Shown here piece by piece: positions 43,420 to 55,232 of a stretch of 64,000 bases of DNA. The notes under the pieces were generated by a model that was given only the letters and a program-made list of their open reading frames with translations, made no database searches and was not told the DNA's origin. This stretch comes from Acheta domesticus (Eukaryota > Arthropoda > Insecta > Orthoptera > Gryllidae), in NCBI GenBank assembly GCA_031308135.1, contig JAHLJT010002630.1:97136141-97200140 (forward strand), read 5' to 3'. Position numbers and translations under genes: made by a program. How positions within the stretch are numbered: position 1 is the stretch's first letter; each line of letters starts with the position of its first letter.

Positions 43420-44288
43420 TCATTCTCCCGTATGAGAGCGAATGTGAATAGCGAGATTTCCACGCTGAGCGAATGTCTTGCCGCACACGTCGCATCTAAA
43501 CGGCTGCTCTCCCGTGTGCGTCCGCATGTGAACGGCGAGGGTATCTTTCTTACTGTACGCCCCACCGCACACGTCGCAGCGATAAGGCCTGTCTCCCGTG
43601 TGCTTCCGCATGTGACTGATGAGGGTTCCGCTCGCAGAGAATGCCCTACCGCACACGAGGCATCTAAACGGACGTTCTCCTGTGTGCGTGCGTTGGTGAT
43701 TGATGAGGGTTGTCTTCTGGGCGAAAGTCTTACAGCACACGTCGCATCTAAACGGACGCTCTCCCGTGTGCGTGCGTTGGTGTTTAATGAGAGTTATCTT
43801 CTGAATGAAAGCCTTATCGCAAACGTCGCATCTAAACGGACGCTCTCCCGTGTGCGTGCGTTGGTGATAGGTGAGATTTATCTTCTGGGTGAATGACTCT
43901 CCGCACGTGTCGCAGCGAAACGGCCTCTCCCCCGTGTGGGTCCGCATGTGCATTGCGAGTTGAGATTGGGACGGGAACGCCTTCCCGCACACTTCGCAGC
44001 GACACGGGCGCTTTCCCGTGGGATGAGATGCGCTTGGAACTGCCCTTCCGCCCACTTTGCGATGAGAGGTCCGTTTCCCCGCGCGCCCAGGCTTGTGAGT
44101 GGCGGCGCTGGGGAAGCGGGCCGAAGCCGTCGCGCCCTCGTCGCCGAGGAGAGTCTGTTCGCCCGGGTGAGCGGGGCGGCCCTCGTGCGACTGCAGCGCC
44201 GTGTGCGGCGGGGACGACTGGCTCTGCTGCCCTGGGAGACTCCGCCGCGGCGTTGCCAGCTCCTCCGCCAGTGGGAGGCCGTCTGCGC
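43420..44288 (-). CDS. C2H2 zinc-finger terminal exon (seven fingers), paralogue of the BTB-ZF exon
   Basis: The acceptor GCATGCTGTGCAG, identical to that of the exon at 7165, starts 869 nt ending in TGA (phase 1 entry, 288 residues). The linker (LATPRRSLPGQQSQSS, EQTLLGDEGATASARFP) is nearly identical to the first copy, with about five substitutions and a two-residue insertion. A decayed finger lacking its cysteines (SHRKVGGRAVPSASHPTGKR) precedes seven intact fingers starting CEVCGKAFPSQSQLAMH and joined by TGERPF-type linkers. The final TGE is followed by a stop where RPF would be expected, probably CGA to TGA. Presumably the last exon of a tandem BTB-ZF paralogue transcribed in the same direction; its other exons were not found in the window, so it may be a partial duplicate. 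Function: sequence-specific DNA binding, by family. Confidence 0.78.
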
Positions 44289-45930
44289 CTGCACAGCATG
44301 CAATGTCTCTTAGAAACGTCTCACAGCGCACTGCCGATTCTCTGAGCATGCGAAATTTCTTTGCCAGATTACACAATAAGACACGATTTGGGTGACCCAC
44401 ATCGCACTTGTTAACGCGTACATGCAATTGTCCGATGCGAATAATCATATTCGTAATTATTTCCTGGCGCCCAAATGACCAAAAAACAGTTAATTAGAAT
44501 ATTCGGAAATAGTTATGAGTACTTATCAGATTAAGTATGTTTCACTATAGATTTACTAATGAATTGTACAGAAAAATGTAGCTAATATAATTAAAAACTG
44601 AAAATGAAATCAGATACAACATACGGTTTACACAATACGATACTCCGACGATGGATAACCCAATACAAATTCCTACAAGTTCTCGGCTTCCAGGAATGTG
44701 TACCAGATACTCCACGAAATCAGAATGATACGAATAAGTTGAATATTACTAAGTAACAACGTATCAATTGTTTATATCTACAGCGTACATTACTTTAATA
44801 AGGTGTATACTCTTATTACTAAGCTGCCTTTCCCCAATATTTTCAACAAAATGTAAGTTGCATATTGCTAAACAACAACGTATCAATTTGTTCCTACTCC
44901 ATACATTTCGTTACTACGGGATAACTAAAACTACAATGATGCCATTCTCAATATTTTCATTCGAATTCAAGTTGAATATAGCTAAATAATTATCTGAATA
45001 TATTATTTGTATATATAAAATGCAATTCGTATCAGTATAAACTGAAATTACTACCGTGAAATTGCTAGCCTAAATAGTTTAAACATATCTCTACTAAATT
45101 ATTATATTCTTACAATTACATAATTGTATTGCCTACTATTTTGATTTGTATGCTGATTGAAACGGATTTCGTGAGTAAACTGTAAATTAAAATTGAAAAT
45201 TCAAAAAATAAAATTAAAAATTCAATGTGCCCAACCTATTATTTTTACTACGCTGAAAACTGGCCCAAAAATTCCATATATTTATATTGCACCAAGCGAG
45301 ATATGCAAACTACATAGGGATCATTTGATGCAATTCCACTCACAAATACAATGTAGGCATACAGAATGCATTTCAACGAACATGAAACCTGCACTATTGT
45401 CTTAAGTTCCCTTTATGCTATCTCAGGTCCCAATTTAATAAACTAGTGGTGCTTCCAACGCACATACTTTCTCGCTCTGGTTCTATACTGTCCTTATTGC
45501 TATTCCACTACTCCATAAACCAGCAAAAGTGTACTATACCAGCAAACCATTTCGGTACCGAGACCCGACAAACGAAACTCAAATTCAACGAACCGGCACT
45601 TATACCACTACGTAACACCAACACCACCTCTGTCGAACAGAGCCATAAAAGAATAGAACTGATCGAAATGCTCATAATTTTACTTAAATTGGTTCATACA
45701 GATATATACTAGACAACTGTTCATTTGACATGTCATACGCTACAGAAATCGAATAACAGAGTTGAAAAATTGTTTACAAAACGCAGTTAGGGAAAACACA
45801 GACAAGTCCTGTCTATTTATCTATATTGAACCTATTCGTGAGTAGAAATACTTCAAATGATTTTCAATAAAGTATCTACACTCTTCAATGTTTTTTTCCT
45901 GCAACATCACATTCATCAAATTAAAATTCC
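44289..45930. other. AT-rich stretch with no recognised gene
   Basis: Includes the tandem duplication at 44737-44995. Open frames at 44768, 45193 and 45446 show no known domain. ACTAGTGGTGCTTCCAACGC at 45443 resembles the left edge of the family A copy at 54811. Confidence 0.4.
44737..44995. repeat. diverged tandem duplication, unit about 120 bp
   Basis: GTTGAATATTACTAAGTAAC with AACGTATCAATTG recurs as GTTGCATATTGCTAAACAAC with AACGTATCAATTT, each unit closing with CAATATTTTCA; a third start (GTTGAATATAGCTAAATAA) follows. Confidence 0.65.
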
Positions 45931-45931
45931 C

Positions 45932-46009
45932 CTCGGGGGATCGAACTCGGTACCTTCCTTATTTAAGAGCTCAACCCGAAGGTGCATTAACCAACCGCGC
46001 TACGAAACA
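45932..46009 (-). repeat. tRNA-like SINE head or tRNA pseudogene
   Basis: The minus strand reads TAGCGCGGTTGGTTAATGCA (A-box like) and, about 35 nt later, GAGTTCGATCCCC (B-box like), the spacing of a tRNA-type RNA polymerase III promoter. The stems do not pair well enough for a functional tRNA. Confidence 0.5.
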
Positions 46010-46239
46010 CACTTGCAGGGCTGCTGCTCATATTTCAGTCAAAACGTACTTGTATCAGTTCTATCATTACGATGCCGGTAATTGTCAACATGCGAAAAAC
46101 ATGACCAACAAAGGCAGCGGTGAACTGTTTACTCCACATAATTTATCGGATGATCGGCATTTGGAAAATAACTACTGCGAGAAAATATGTGTCATTCTAT
46201 GGCACCACTAGTTTATTTATATATTTACCTTCCCTTCTT

Positions 46240-47475
46240 ACACACGTGCAGAAAATTTAAAGAAAAAATTTGGAGCGGTTTTTGAGATAATTTTTTTTGT
46301 AAATTAGAATCGCAATTTATGCAAAAACTATTCGTTTTTCCAAAAAATGGTACATGACCTTATTTGAAGTGCTAATTTTGTACAACCGACTTTGTCTGAG
46401 GCGAAAATCTCTATCTTCAATTTTGCCGTTTTTAAACAGTTTTTTGTAATTTTCGAAAAATAGGGCCTATCAACGAAAATGATGCCTACGTCATTCCCTT
46501 CAACGTTCTTCGCACTATTCAACAACAAAATATAATCAAAAAATTTGGAGCCATTTTTTTTAATTCATAAAATCTCAAAATGGGCTTCATGTAAAGTATC
46601 CTCAAATACTAAGATATCGGTTTCAAATTCGAGAGGCCTTGAGACGAGTCAAAACCATCGGGGAATATCAATTTTGAAGAAAATCGAGCAAACGGTTTAG
46701 GCGCTAGCGTTGACCACGGACAGACGGACGGAATGCCGTCAATCGATTTTGAAGTATGAAGAAGCAACAAATCATGGATTTTGACTACACCACGAGATAG
46801 AGGATTTTTTTCTTTAAATTTAGCAACAGGTTTTATCCACTTTTCTGTCACCAGACCCCTGCTATAAGAGATTTTCTGGCGAAAATTCCCCGTTTTCCGC
46901 CGCACGATTACATAACTTTCTCTTCTTACGAAGTATTCGTAAGGCGAGAAAGTAAAAAACCTGCGGTTTTTAAGAAAAAAATGGTTCAAAGAAGATAAAA
47001 AATTGTCTGTTTGACACAATTTTTCGAAAAAAAATTTTTGAAGTTTTTGAAAAATTGAACATGACCTTATTTAAAGACCTTTTTTTAAGAACACAGTTCA
47101 TTAAGAACAAAAATTATATCTTCGTAATTGTAGTTGTAGGAAGATGCCGAAACAATTTTGAATTTTTTCAGTTTTCGAAAAATCAGAGTTTTCAACCAAA
47201 ATAAGACCTACGCCATGCTGTTAAATAACCTTCAGACTATCCAATAACAAAATTTAGTCAAAATTGTTGGCGCCATTCTTTTGAAAATGTCCTAGGGGCT
47301 TCATGTAAAGTACCCTCCAAAATTAAAATATCGGTTTCAAATTCAAGGGGCACGAGAATATTCAGATCGATCGGGGAATATCAATTTTGGAGAAAATCGG
47401 CTGAACGGTTTAGTCGCTAGCGTTGTTCACTGACGGACGGACGAACTGACGTTTTGCTTTCAATTGGTTTTTATA
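46240..47475 (+). repeat. two tandem copies of family A with palindromic junction
   Basis: First copy about 46240-46955, second 46956-47475, both in the order ATTTGGAGCCATTTT, CTTCATGTAAAGTA, CGGGGAATATCAATTTT, GGTTTAG.CGCTAGCGTTG, GACGGACGGA. The junction holds a palindrome: ACTTTCTCTTCTTACGAA and TTCGTAAGGCGAGAAAGT (about 46916-46954). The second copy is cut by the Helitron end at 47482. Confidence 0.8.
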
Positions 47476-47481
47476 AATAAA

Positions 47482-50400
47482 CTAGCTGAAGTACCCGGCG
47501 TTGCCCGGCCATTATTACAGAATATTATTAGACAGGAAGACTAATTCCATCTTTTCATGCCCTGCGGCTGGGCCTACATCTATATCTTTCATTGTATCTC
47601 TTCTCCGCTCTACTCCTTCCTGCCATGATCTGTCCGTCTCCGTCCCGATAGCAATGTGTTGCTAGTACACAATAAATTGACAATGTACTAAACCACTTAA
47701 CAAAACAATAATAACTTCATCAGAAGTGCTAGAGACTACTGATATTGAAATTTGAATAATAAAATAGAAACCAAGGACTCCAAGAATATTTTATTTGCAT
47801 CGACAAATATTTTTGTATAAATTAATATTTGCTTATTTTTGTACAAAAAATGGATGATTGCATTAATTGTGAGAAATTGATATACAAAACAACACATTTA
47901 TTAGTCTCCACTTGTAAAGAACTATTGTTGCATTACATATCACTGCACTGCTTAGTCTCTAGCTCATATTAAAACAAAGTTCAACAGGGTAAAAAATAAC
48001 TGCAAAGAAGACAACTGGCATATGAAGAAAATGTAATTACAACAAATGTACAGAATCACTGTAGAATGTTTTATGTAAAACGACACATTTTGTAAATTAA
48101 ACCAAAGCTTCAGGGTACACCACATTGGCAGTTTCATTATTTTTTGGAAGAAGCAAGAATTGGTTTTCTTTTGACCCAACACGGGAGAGTGCTACATACA
48201 GCTGACCGTGAGAGAAGACGCTTTCTCTAAGATCGACACCAACAAACTTGAAGGACTGTCCTTGTGCTTTATTTATTGTAATAGCGAAGCATGGTTTAAC
48301 GGGAAACTGCAGCCTTTTAAATTGAAAAGGTAAATCAAACGGAATCATTGGAATTCTGGGTATTAGAGCATTTTCACCAGATGCTGGACCAGTAAGAATT
48401 CTGGTGTGTAAAATATTGTTGGCAAACTTAATTATTTGAAGTCGTATTCCATTACAAAGTTTTGGGGTATTGAGGTTACGAAGTAATATAATAGGTGTAC
48501 CAATTTTCAAATTTAATATATGTGGTGGAAGACCTGCTGGGTTGAGCGAGTTTAAAATTCTGGTGGATAATGAACACTCTCGTCATCATTCAGAACAGTG
48601 TCAAATGATCGATATTCTTTTGTTTCTGCTTGAAAGCGCTGTAGGATTTGATGATTAATTTCATCTACCACATTATTTTTTGGAGACAGTATAACTCTTT
48701 CACAAAACCATGAGTGTGTCTTATTTAGGATTGTTTGCACATCCTCATATATCTTCTGAATTGAATCATCTATAGTGTGAACCACGTGACCATACCGATG
48801 ATCTACTAATATATTTTGACTATTGATATTGGTAACTGAACCGCTTCCAACTGCGAGAAGCAATGCTGCAAATTGCGAAAAATCTGAGTCATCAGTTAAC
48901 AAAGTCCTCATGTTTGTACTGAGAGTCATTATTTTAACGTTCTGCCAAATTGGGGATGTCTTTAAGCTTGCTTTGATTGTATCAGCTCTAGTGTCTTTAG
49001 CAATTACAGGCAAGGTTTGCCGGAAGTCACCAGAAAATACAACAGTAACTCCTCCCATTAATTTGGAAGATGATCGTACATCCCGTAACATTCTGTCAAC
49101 AGCTTCTATGTGACATCTGTTGCTCATGGTGCACTCATCCCAGATAATTAATACTGAATCACGAAAAACCTTTGCAATAGAACTATTCTTACTAACATTA
49201 CATGTTGCTTGTTCTATAAAAGTTGTGTTCAAAGGCAATTTAAAGGTAGAATGTGCTGTTCTCCCACCTTTTAATAATGTTGCTGCGATTCCAGAAGACG
49301 CGACTGCAATGACAGTTTTTCTCTCTGATCTACATTTATCAATAAGTAAATTGATTACAAACGTTTTACCGGTGCCTCCAGGGGCATCAATGAAGAACAG
49401 GTTACCGTTGTCATTTTGAACACTGTCAATAACTGCGCTGAAGATTGTTCTTTGATCAGGAACTAATTTTGGCAAATTTTCTTTTAGGTATCGATGCACA
49501 TCACACATACTATATGTATCTCTTGTATAGTCAGAACTTTGTCTACTTGGCTCAAGAATACCAAAATCACGAAGTCGCTTATCACTGAAAGATGCAATAA
49601 TGTCTTCTAGAATAATTAATCCTTCATTGAATACATCCACCGAGAATGGTAAATCTTGGTTGTCTTCATGCAAACGCTTTTGAAAAAGAATATCCTCACA
49701 CATGACTTCCTTGAATTCACACCACAAACTGCTTTGATCAGATGGCTGACAGAATACCAATAGTATCGCAAATAGTTCACGAATATGTGATGGTGACTGT
49801 GTAAGTGCAGCATCACTCAGCGTGTGTTTCCAATGCTCATCATTTTCTATGAGGCCCAGTTTCTTACACGCTGTCTGGTAAGAAGGCTGTACAATACTGT
49901 TCACTGTTTTTAGCATAGCAAAAGAAGTTGGACCACGAATGTGATGTAGAAGCAGACGAAGGTAATAGCATTCTGTGAAGTTTGGATGCACAGTGTAAAC
50001 TCTTCCAAGAGCAGCATCTTTCCTTACACCCAAATGCCCTGCAACCAGTTGTCCACGTTTCCTTCTCTGCCAATTTTTATTTCTCCAGACATAAAATACA
50101 GGCACTTCACAATAAAGCAAAGTTTTTGCAAAATCATCATCTTGGCACAGTTTGAAAAAGCCAGTTAATGTTGTCTGAGGAGGATTTTCTAAAACTTGCA
50201 GAATATTATGCTGGTTGAAATACACCCTTTGACCATTTTCTAAGTGCACCGCCAGATGAATTACAGCTGGGTATCTTTCATGAATTGGCAGCTCAAATAT
50301 TCGCCAGAAGGCTTCCGATGTGCTCAAGTAGCGACCATTTATGTACTTTTCAACTTCATTGCAATCATTTTGTACAGTAAAAGTTGCTCGATCATTACCT

Positions 50401-53033
50401 TTGTTAACATACTTATTAATGTATTTGATTGCTTTCACAGAGTGACAGTATTCTACATTAATATGAGCTGAAAAGCATCTGCTTAGTGAATGCGGAACAA
50501 CCCATCGATTATCCACTTGTGTATCAGAATGTCTACCCGAAACTGCAATGTGACCACCATCTTCAGGCGAAAGTCTCCTATAAAGTGGATATCCATCATT
50601 GTCTGACTGAGTATGAACAGTGAAAGAGCGTGGGAATCTCTTATTGCATTTACCATTGACCATACATGGCGATCGTGAATTGTATTCTCCACATGGTCCA
50701 TGAATCATGTGTTTGGAAACAATTTCGTAAAGAGGATCTTCTTCTTTATTGGGTATCTCAGCACTAATAATTAAGTCAATTTCATCTGGTTGTATTTTTC
50801 TTTGAAGCCAAATCAGAATATGAGCATGGGGCAATCCTCTTTTTGCCATTCTATTGTTGACATATGGCATACAGTTGCGCCAAAAATGTGGTTTTTGGTG
50901 ATCAAATTCATCAAGTTTTGGTATTTCAGATGAAATACACGTGAAATAATATCATGTCTGTCATGAGGATTCTGTCCCACATACAATTCATGTCTGATTT
51001 CTGGCCATTCGGGGTTGCATGTCATTGTAATAAAAAGATCAGGGCGACCATGGTGTCTCACGTATGTCATAGCATCCTGGGTTTTCTCATGGAGGTACCT
51101 TGGTGAACCAGTAAAAGTAGATGGTAAAATGATCTGCTGTCCAATATTTAGTGGATTTATGTTAGCGTGATTGTTAATTGCATCTCGAAGATGAATGTAG
51201 TTCTCTGCTCTTAATGTTTTTTGATTTTGTTTGATATATCCAAGTCTTTCTGTAATCATTTTAGCAGCCATGTCAACAACAAACTGATTCAATAATTGCT
51301 GGAACATTAGCAGAAAATTCACTGTACCTTCCCTCACCATAAATCTATAAGAATAGTATTGCATGCAAGATATTTTCTTTGAAAGGTTTTGGTTTGCTCT
51401 TCCTGAAATTACTTGTGGAATATTAATAGAATACCCATCTTCTCCATTAACAAATATGAGAGGATACTGAAGAGGGTCGTAAGCACGATGTAACTCTGAA
51501 ACACGCTGTAACTTTCCATTTCTACTGTGCAATACAATATCTCGGTGCCCTTTATCTTCATCCACCAGTAATTTAGCCATTTCATTTGTTGTTGGTTGGT
51601 TGAAACAGCCTCTATGATAATTGACACGGATAATGTCAGCTCGGATAAGGATTTTGTAATCCAGAATATTTGGAGGTGCTTGTTCTATGGCAGCCTTGAA
51701 ACTTTTAATATACTGATTGTGTGTGTGCAACAAACTCTGTATCATTTGTATAATTTCTGGATTTAAATTAGGTACAATATTTTGACGCAAAGACATATGG
51801 TCTGCTTCAGAAAGGAAATACACCGGCAGAAATCCAGGGTTCATTGTTGGAAGTAAACTACCAATGCGATGATGAATTTGGCCCTGAATTTTGAATGTAG
51901 GCATGTAAAATCCTTCTTTATGTTCTGTACAGCCAAAAGATGTCATCTGAAAAAGACAGTTGTATTGTCTCAAATGGCGTAGGAAATGCTTTGATAATGG
52001 ATGTTCACCAAGTAGCAGGCTTTTCAAAATGTCAGGAGGCTCCACTAAAGGCCTTAACTTTACTTTCCCATTAGAACAACACATGCTATTATGTTCGAAT
52101 GCCCATTTTTTTGCTCCACAAAACATACAAACATTTTCCATATGACCAATCTGAATATCTGAACTATGCAAATAATCAAATTGGGGGTCATAATGAAAAG
52201 CTGAGCTGCTTCCTAGGGAATTATTGGTATTGACTTCTCTCCTTGTAGTATTGTCGTCTTCAGTAAGTTGCTCTTGTCTTTGTGTAGCCGATTCTGAACT
52301 TTTATATTCTGCCCATCTTTTCGCACTTTTAGTATGTTTTGACAAATGCGTCTTCCGCTTCACCATTGTTTTCAACAATTTAGATTTCACAAATTTCTGT
52401 AAATAAGAGGTTATTTTATAATTTTATAAATAAGAGGTTATAAAATATACGATATCTATGTTATGTACATTGTACAATACTATACATTCTGTACTTTTTA
52501 CTTCCTCAACCTTACTCAACTACATTGTATATTATTGTACTTTTTACTCTCTCAACCTAACTCAACATTATACTGTATATTATTACTTAATACATCTACA
52601 TTGAAATTCTTTACCACTGTTGTTACGGCTGTCTTTCAAACGATACACAAACGTTCTGAACTAACATTCACGGACATGTGTAAATAGCCGTATTCAAACC
52701 CCAGCGAATTTCGTAATAATTCTGGCTGTTGATGAAATGAGCAGTAGATATCAGACATCCTCTGTTTTCACGAAGAGTGCGCCTCAGGTGGCGCAAAGCT
52801 AAACTATTAACATTGATGCATTCTTGAATCTACGATGTAATGCTAGTCGAAAAATGTCTAGAAAAGTAATTATTTTGTGAATATGTTAAGGTTTATGGTT
52901 GTAAATCATAGCCTATGTTACTCCAGACCTTTAAAGGAAGCTAGTATAAAAGTTTCATCAGTATTGGTTCAGTAGATTCAGAGATTATCGCGTTGTAAGT
53001 CAGTGCAGTTCTGTCTTTATATATTAGTATAGA
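47482..53033 (-). mobile_element. near-complete Helitron (rolling-circle transposon)
   Basis: Read on the minus strand, the 5' end is TCTATACTAATATATAAAG at 53033 and the 3' end is GCCGGGCAACGCCGGGTA, then CTTCAGCTAG at 47482 followed by T. The GC hairpin just before a CTRR end, with insertion before T, is the Helitron signature. The 5.55-kb element carries one long RepHel gene (52390-48097) split by two frameshifts. The 3' end landed in a family A copy. Confidence 0.88.
48097..52390 (-). pseudogene. Helitron RepHel protein (replication initiator plus PIF1-like helicase), two frameshifts
   Basis: Three consecutive open pieces: 52390-50813, 50870-48552 and 48510-48097. The N-terminal zinc motif is CMFCGAKKWAFEH; the Rep region has DLFITMTCNPEWPEI, the HxH motif RGLPHAHILIWL and the tyrosine motif YINKYVNKGND. 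The PIF1-like helicase follows with Walker A APGGTGKT (about 49370-49390), Walker B LIIWDECTMS, VVFSGDFRQTLPVI and the terminal [12 protein letters not shown] and YVALSRV. The first shift is at an A run (about 50840-50848, one A short); the second lies near 48555, where HYPPEF continues as [19 protein letters not shown] in another frame. Together about 1430 residues, the usual length. Rep nicks and joins a strand, the helicase unwinds. Inactive as read, but the A-run shift could be a sequencing error. Confidence 0.9.
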
Positions 53034-54724
53034 ATAGATAAATAAATAAATGTCTTTATTGGTGGCGAGGCTCAGGCCATTTAGCCTACTCTTTCGCCTA
53101 ATCACTTTAAAAAAATTTTATTACAATTTATTTTATGATAAAAAGGATATCATTCAATGAGAAATACGTACGCAATTTAGATGAAGGGTTTCTCACATGG
53201 GAGGCAGGTGTGAAAGCGAAGGAGGAAGATGATAGAACAGGAAACGCACTCACAACATTTGTGTGTTCAAGTTTATTAACTTTACTTTAGGGAGGTATTA
53301 AAAATTAGTCACAAATATATCAGATTGAAACACTTCGAGATTTTACTTAAATTTAGAGAAATTCTTTTTTACTCGTAAGTTAGGTACAGGAGAAAATTAG
53401 AAGGAACTTGTTTAAAACAGTGGTATGTTAATAAGTACTACTAACTGTTTGGGAGAGCGTTTGAAGAAGCTAAAATTGCGTACGTATTTTTGAATAACCC
53501 CTATAAAAGGGAAAGGGAGGAAAACTCGTCAGCATACAAGCGAAAAAAATCAAATAAAGAGTTCAAGTCTTGAGAGAAAGGGAAAACAAGTCTATTCGGT
53601 TATTAAATTAGTAAATAAAAAAATTAATTATCAACGTCGATACGATCAAATCAAATCTAGCAAAAGTTTAGAATTTAAAAATTTCCCCAATCTAAAAAAG
53701 TACAAATTTTAAAAATTTAGGAATGATATGACTAATAAGATTCAAAATTTCACCCACGTGACGAGTCTGTCGTTTATCGCCATCGAGACTCGTCATTGCG
53801 GGTAGCAGAGAGGTCCGGGGTCCGTGCCACGGAAGCACCAGGCTCCCGTTTCGGTGCGGGGCCTTCCAAGCCGCAGGGCCCTATTGCAGCGCCAACGGAA
53901 CTGCCCATCTAGTATTGACAACCATTCAGAATCGTTTTAGCGCATGTTTCGTTCGATTGCGTACATTACAATTGTATTTGATATTATATTATGCTCAGTA
54001 TTTTTAATTTCTTTTATTATTAGTATTTTTTCCTGGTATATTATTTAAAATAAAGTGGATCGTAATTTCACTTTCATCCTATTGGACTAGCGCAGTACTC
54101 CCTAGCAGGCGGATAGGTAACCACAGCCACCTGCGGCAACATGCGAGGGTAGATTTAGAAAGCTGTCCGCTAGGTGGCCTTGGCTAAATCAACTGCCACG
54201 AAACTATTCATTGTAAAAAGTCTAACTTATAAAAGTCGTAGAAAAAGTACCATATGAAATTCGATGTAATAGCTATTAATACACTCGTGTTAAGTTTACA
54301 ATACTCGCTCGTTCCATGCTCGTACCGAAATATCACATCGTGTATTAATAGCCATCATTTCATCATCGTTTCATAATGTACTATATGAGGCGACCTGTAC
54401 AAAATGCCGGCCAGCCTTTACCGCCACTCAGCTGACAGGCGGAAGAATATTTTTCGCGGAGCGATGGGGCCTTCGGCGACGCTCATTTGGCATACAAGCT
54501 GTCAGGACTGACGTGTTCTGTCCTAGGGCGCGACAGTGAGGTACGGGACTTGGCCGACTGGCTGTGACCCAGCCTCTCAGCCATGGGATAAGGTATTCGT
54601 GTGGTTAGAACGAAGACATCCCTTCATCGTATATTCTGGTCTTCATGTCCTTAGGGCGGGCTTTCTCATCGCCACACAGCAAAAGCTACTGGGACATTTG
54701 TAACGAAACCGCAGTTATTATTTT
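53034..54724. other. stretch without a recognised gene
   Basis: Starts with ATAAATAAATGTCTTTATTGG and a GCGAGGCTCAGGCC segment. A 9-bp hairpin (53760-53768 GACGAGTCT with 53786-53794) is followed by a GC-rich block to 53900, and another GC-rich block lies at 54400-54700. No coding exon, rRNA or tRNA recognised. Confidence 0.4.
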
Positions 54725-54797
54725 GGCCCGGCAGGGAATCGAAACCGGGGGTGGGCGGTGTACAGCGAGCACGCTAACCAACGAGCCACCAAGGGCC
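54725..54797 (-). repeat. tRNA-like SINE head
   Basis: 73 nt on the minus strand, GGCCCTTGGTGGCTCGTTGG at the start and CGGGCC at the end, with an A-box-like TGGCTCGTTGGTTAGCG and a B-box-like GGTTTCGATTCCC. Only five of seven acceptor-stem pairs form, so a tRNA-derived SINE or tRNA pseudogene is more likely than a functional tRNA. Confidence 0.5.
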
Positions 54798-54810
54798 TTC
54801 TGTCAGAACT

Positions 54811-55232
54811 AGTGGTGCTAAAACGTCATGTACTTTCTCGCCCCTACTTTCACGTAAAATTAAGCAGAAAGGACTCCAGTTTTCGAAAAAGTGTACAGCA
54901 CTTAATTTCAAAATCTATTTCTAAGGGACAGATTTCATTGAGGGAAAAATCTTCATCTTTAATATTTTAGATGCACGAAGACTCCGAAAAAAATTGAACT
55001 TTTTCTATTTTAGCCACTAGCGTTGACCCCAGACGGGAGATAGATAGATTTTACGCTATCAAGGACGCACAAAACAGATTCTTGCTACACTAAGTGATAG
55101 AGGATTTTTTTTGTTCTAAATATAGCAACTGGATTTATCCACTTTTTTCGTTTCAAGGGAGTTTTTCTGCCGAAAATTCACCGCTTTTTCGCGATGCATC
55201 ACATAACTTTCTCTCTACTCCGTAGGAAGTAA
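54811..55232 (+). repeat. short copy of family A
   Basis: Runs from ACTAGTGGTGCTAAAACGTC and TACTTTCTCGCCCCTAC through TATCAAGGACGCACAAAACA, TTATCCACTTTTTTCG and TTTTTCGCGATGCATCACAT to AACTTTCTCTCTACTCCGTA. Internal part shortened relative to 46240-46955. Confidence 0.7.

Noticed and set aside
43432..44395. Plus-strand and other minus-frame readings over the second zinc-finger exon
   Set aside because: Shadows of the seven-finger frame; repeats such as GDEGATASARFP are only meaningful in the main frame.
46609..47019. 136-codon minus frame
   Set aside because: Runs through the junction of two family A repeats; other copies do not keep the frame.
48552..50870. Host PIF1-type helicase gene
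   Set aside because: The adjoining Rep motifs, missing PIF1 context and Helitron termini at both ends show it is the RepHel helicase.
54725..54797. Functional tRNA gene
   Set aside because: Only part of the acceptor stem pairs and the anticodon arm is not credible; a tRNA-derived SINE fits better.
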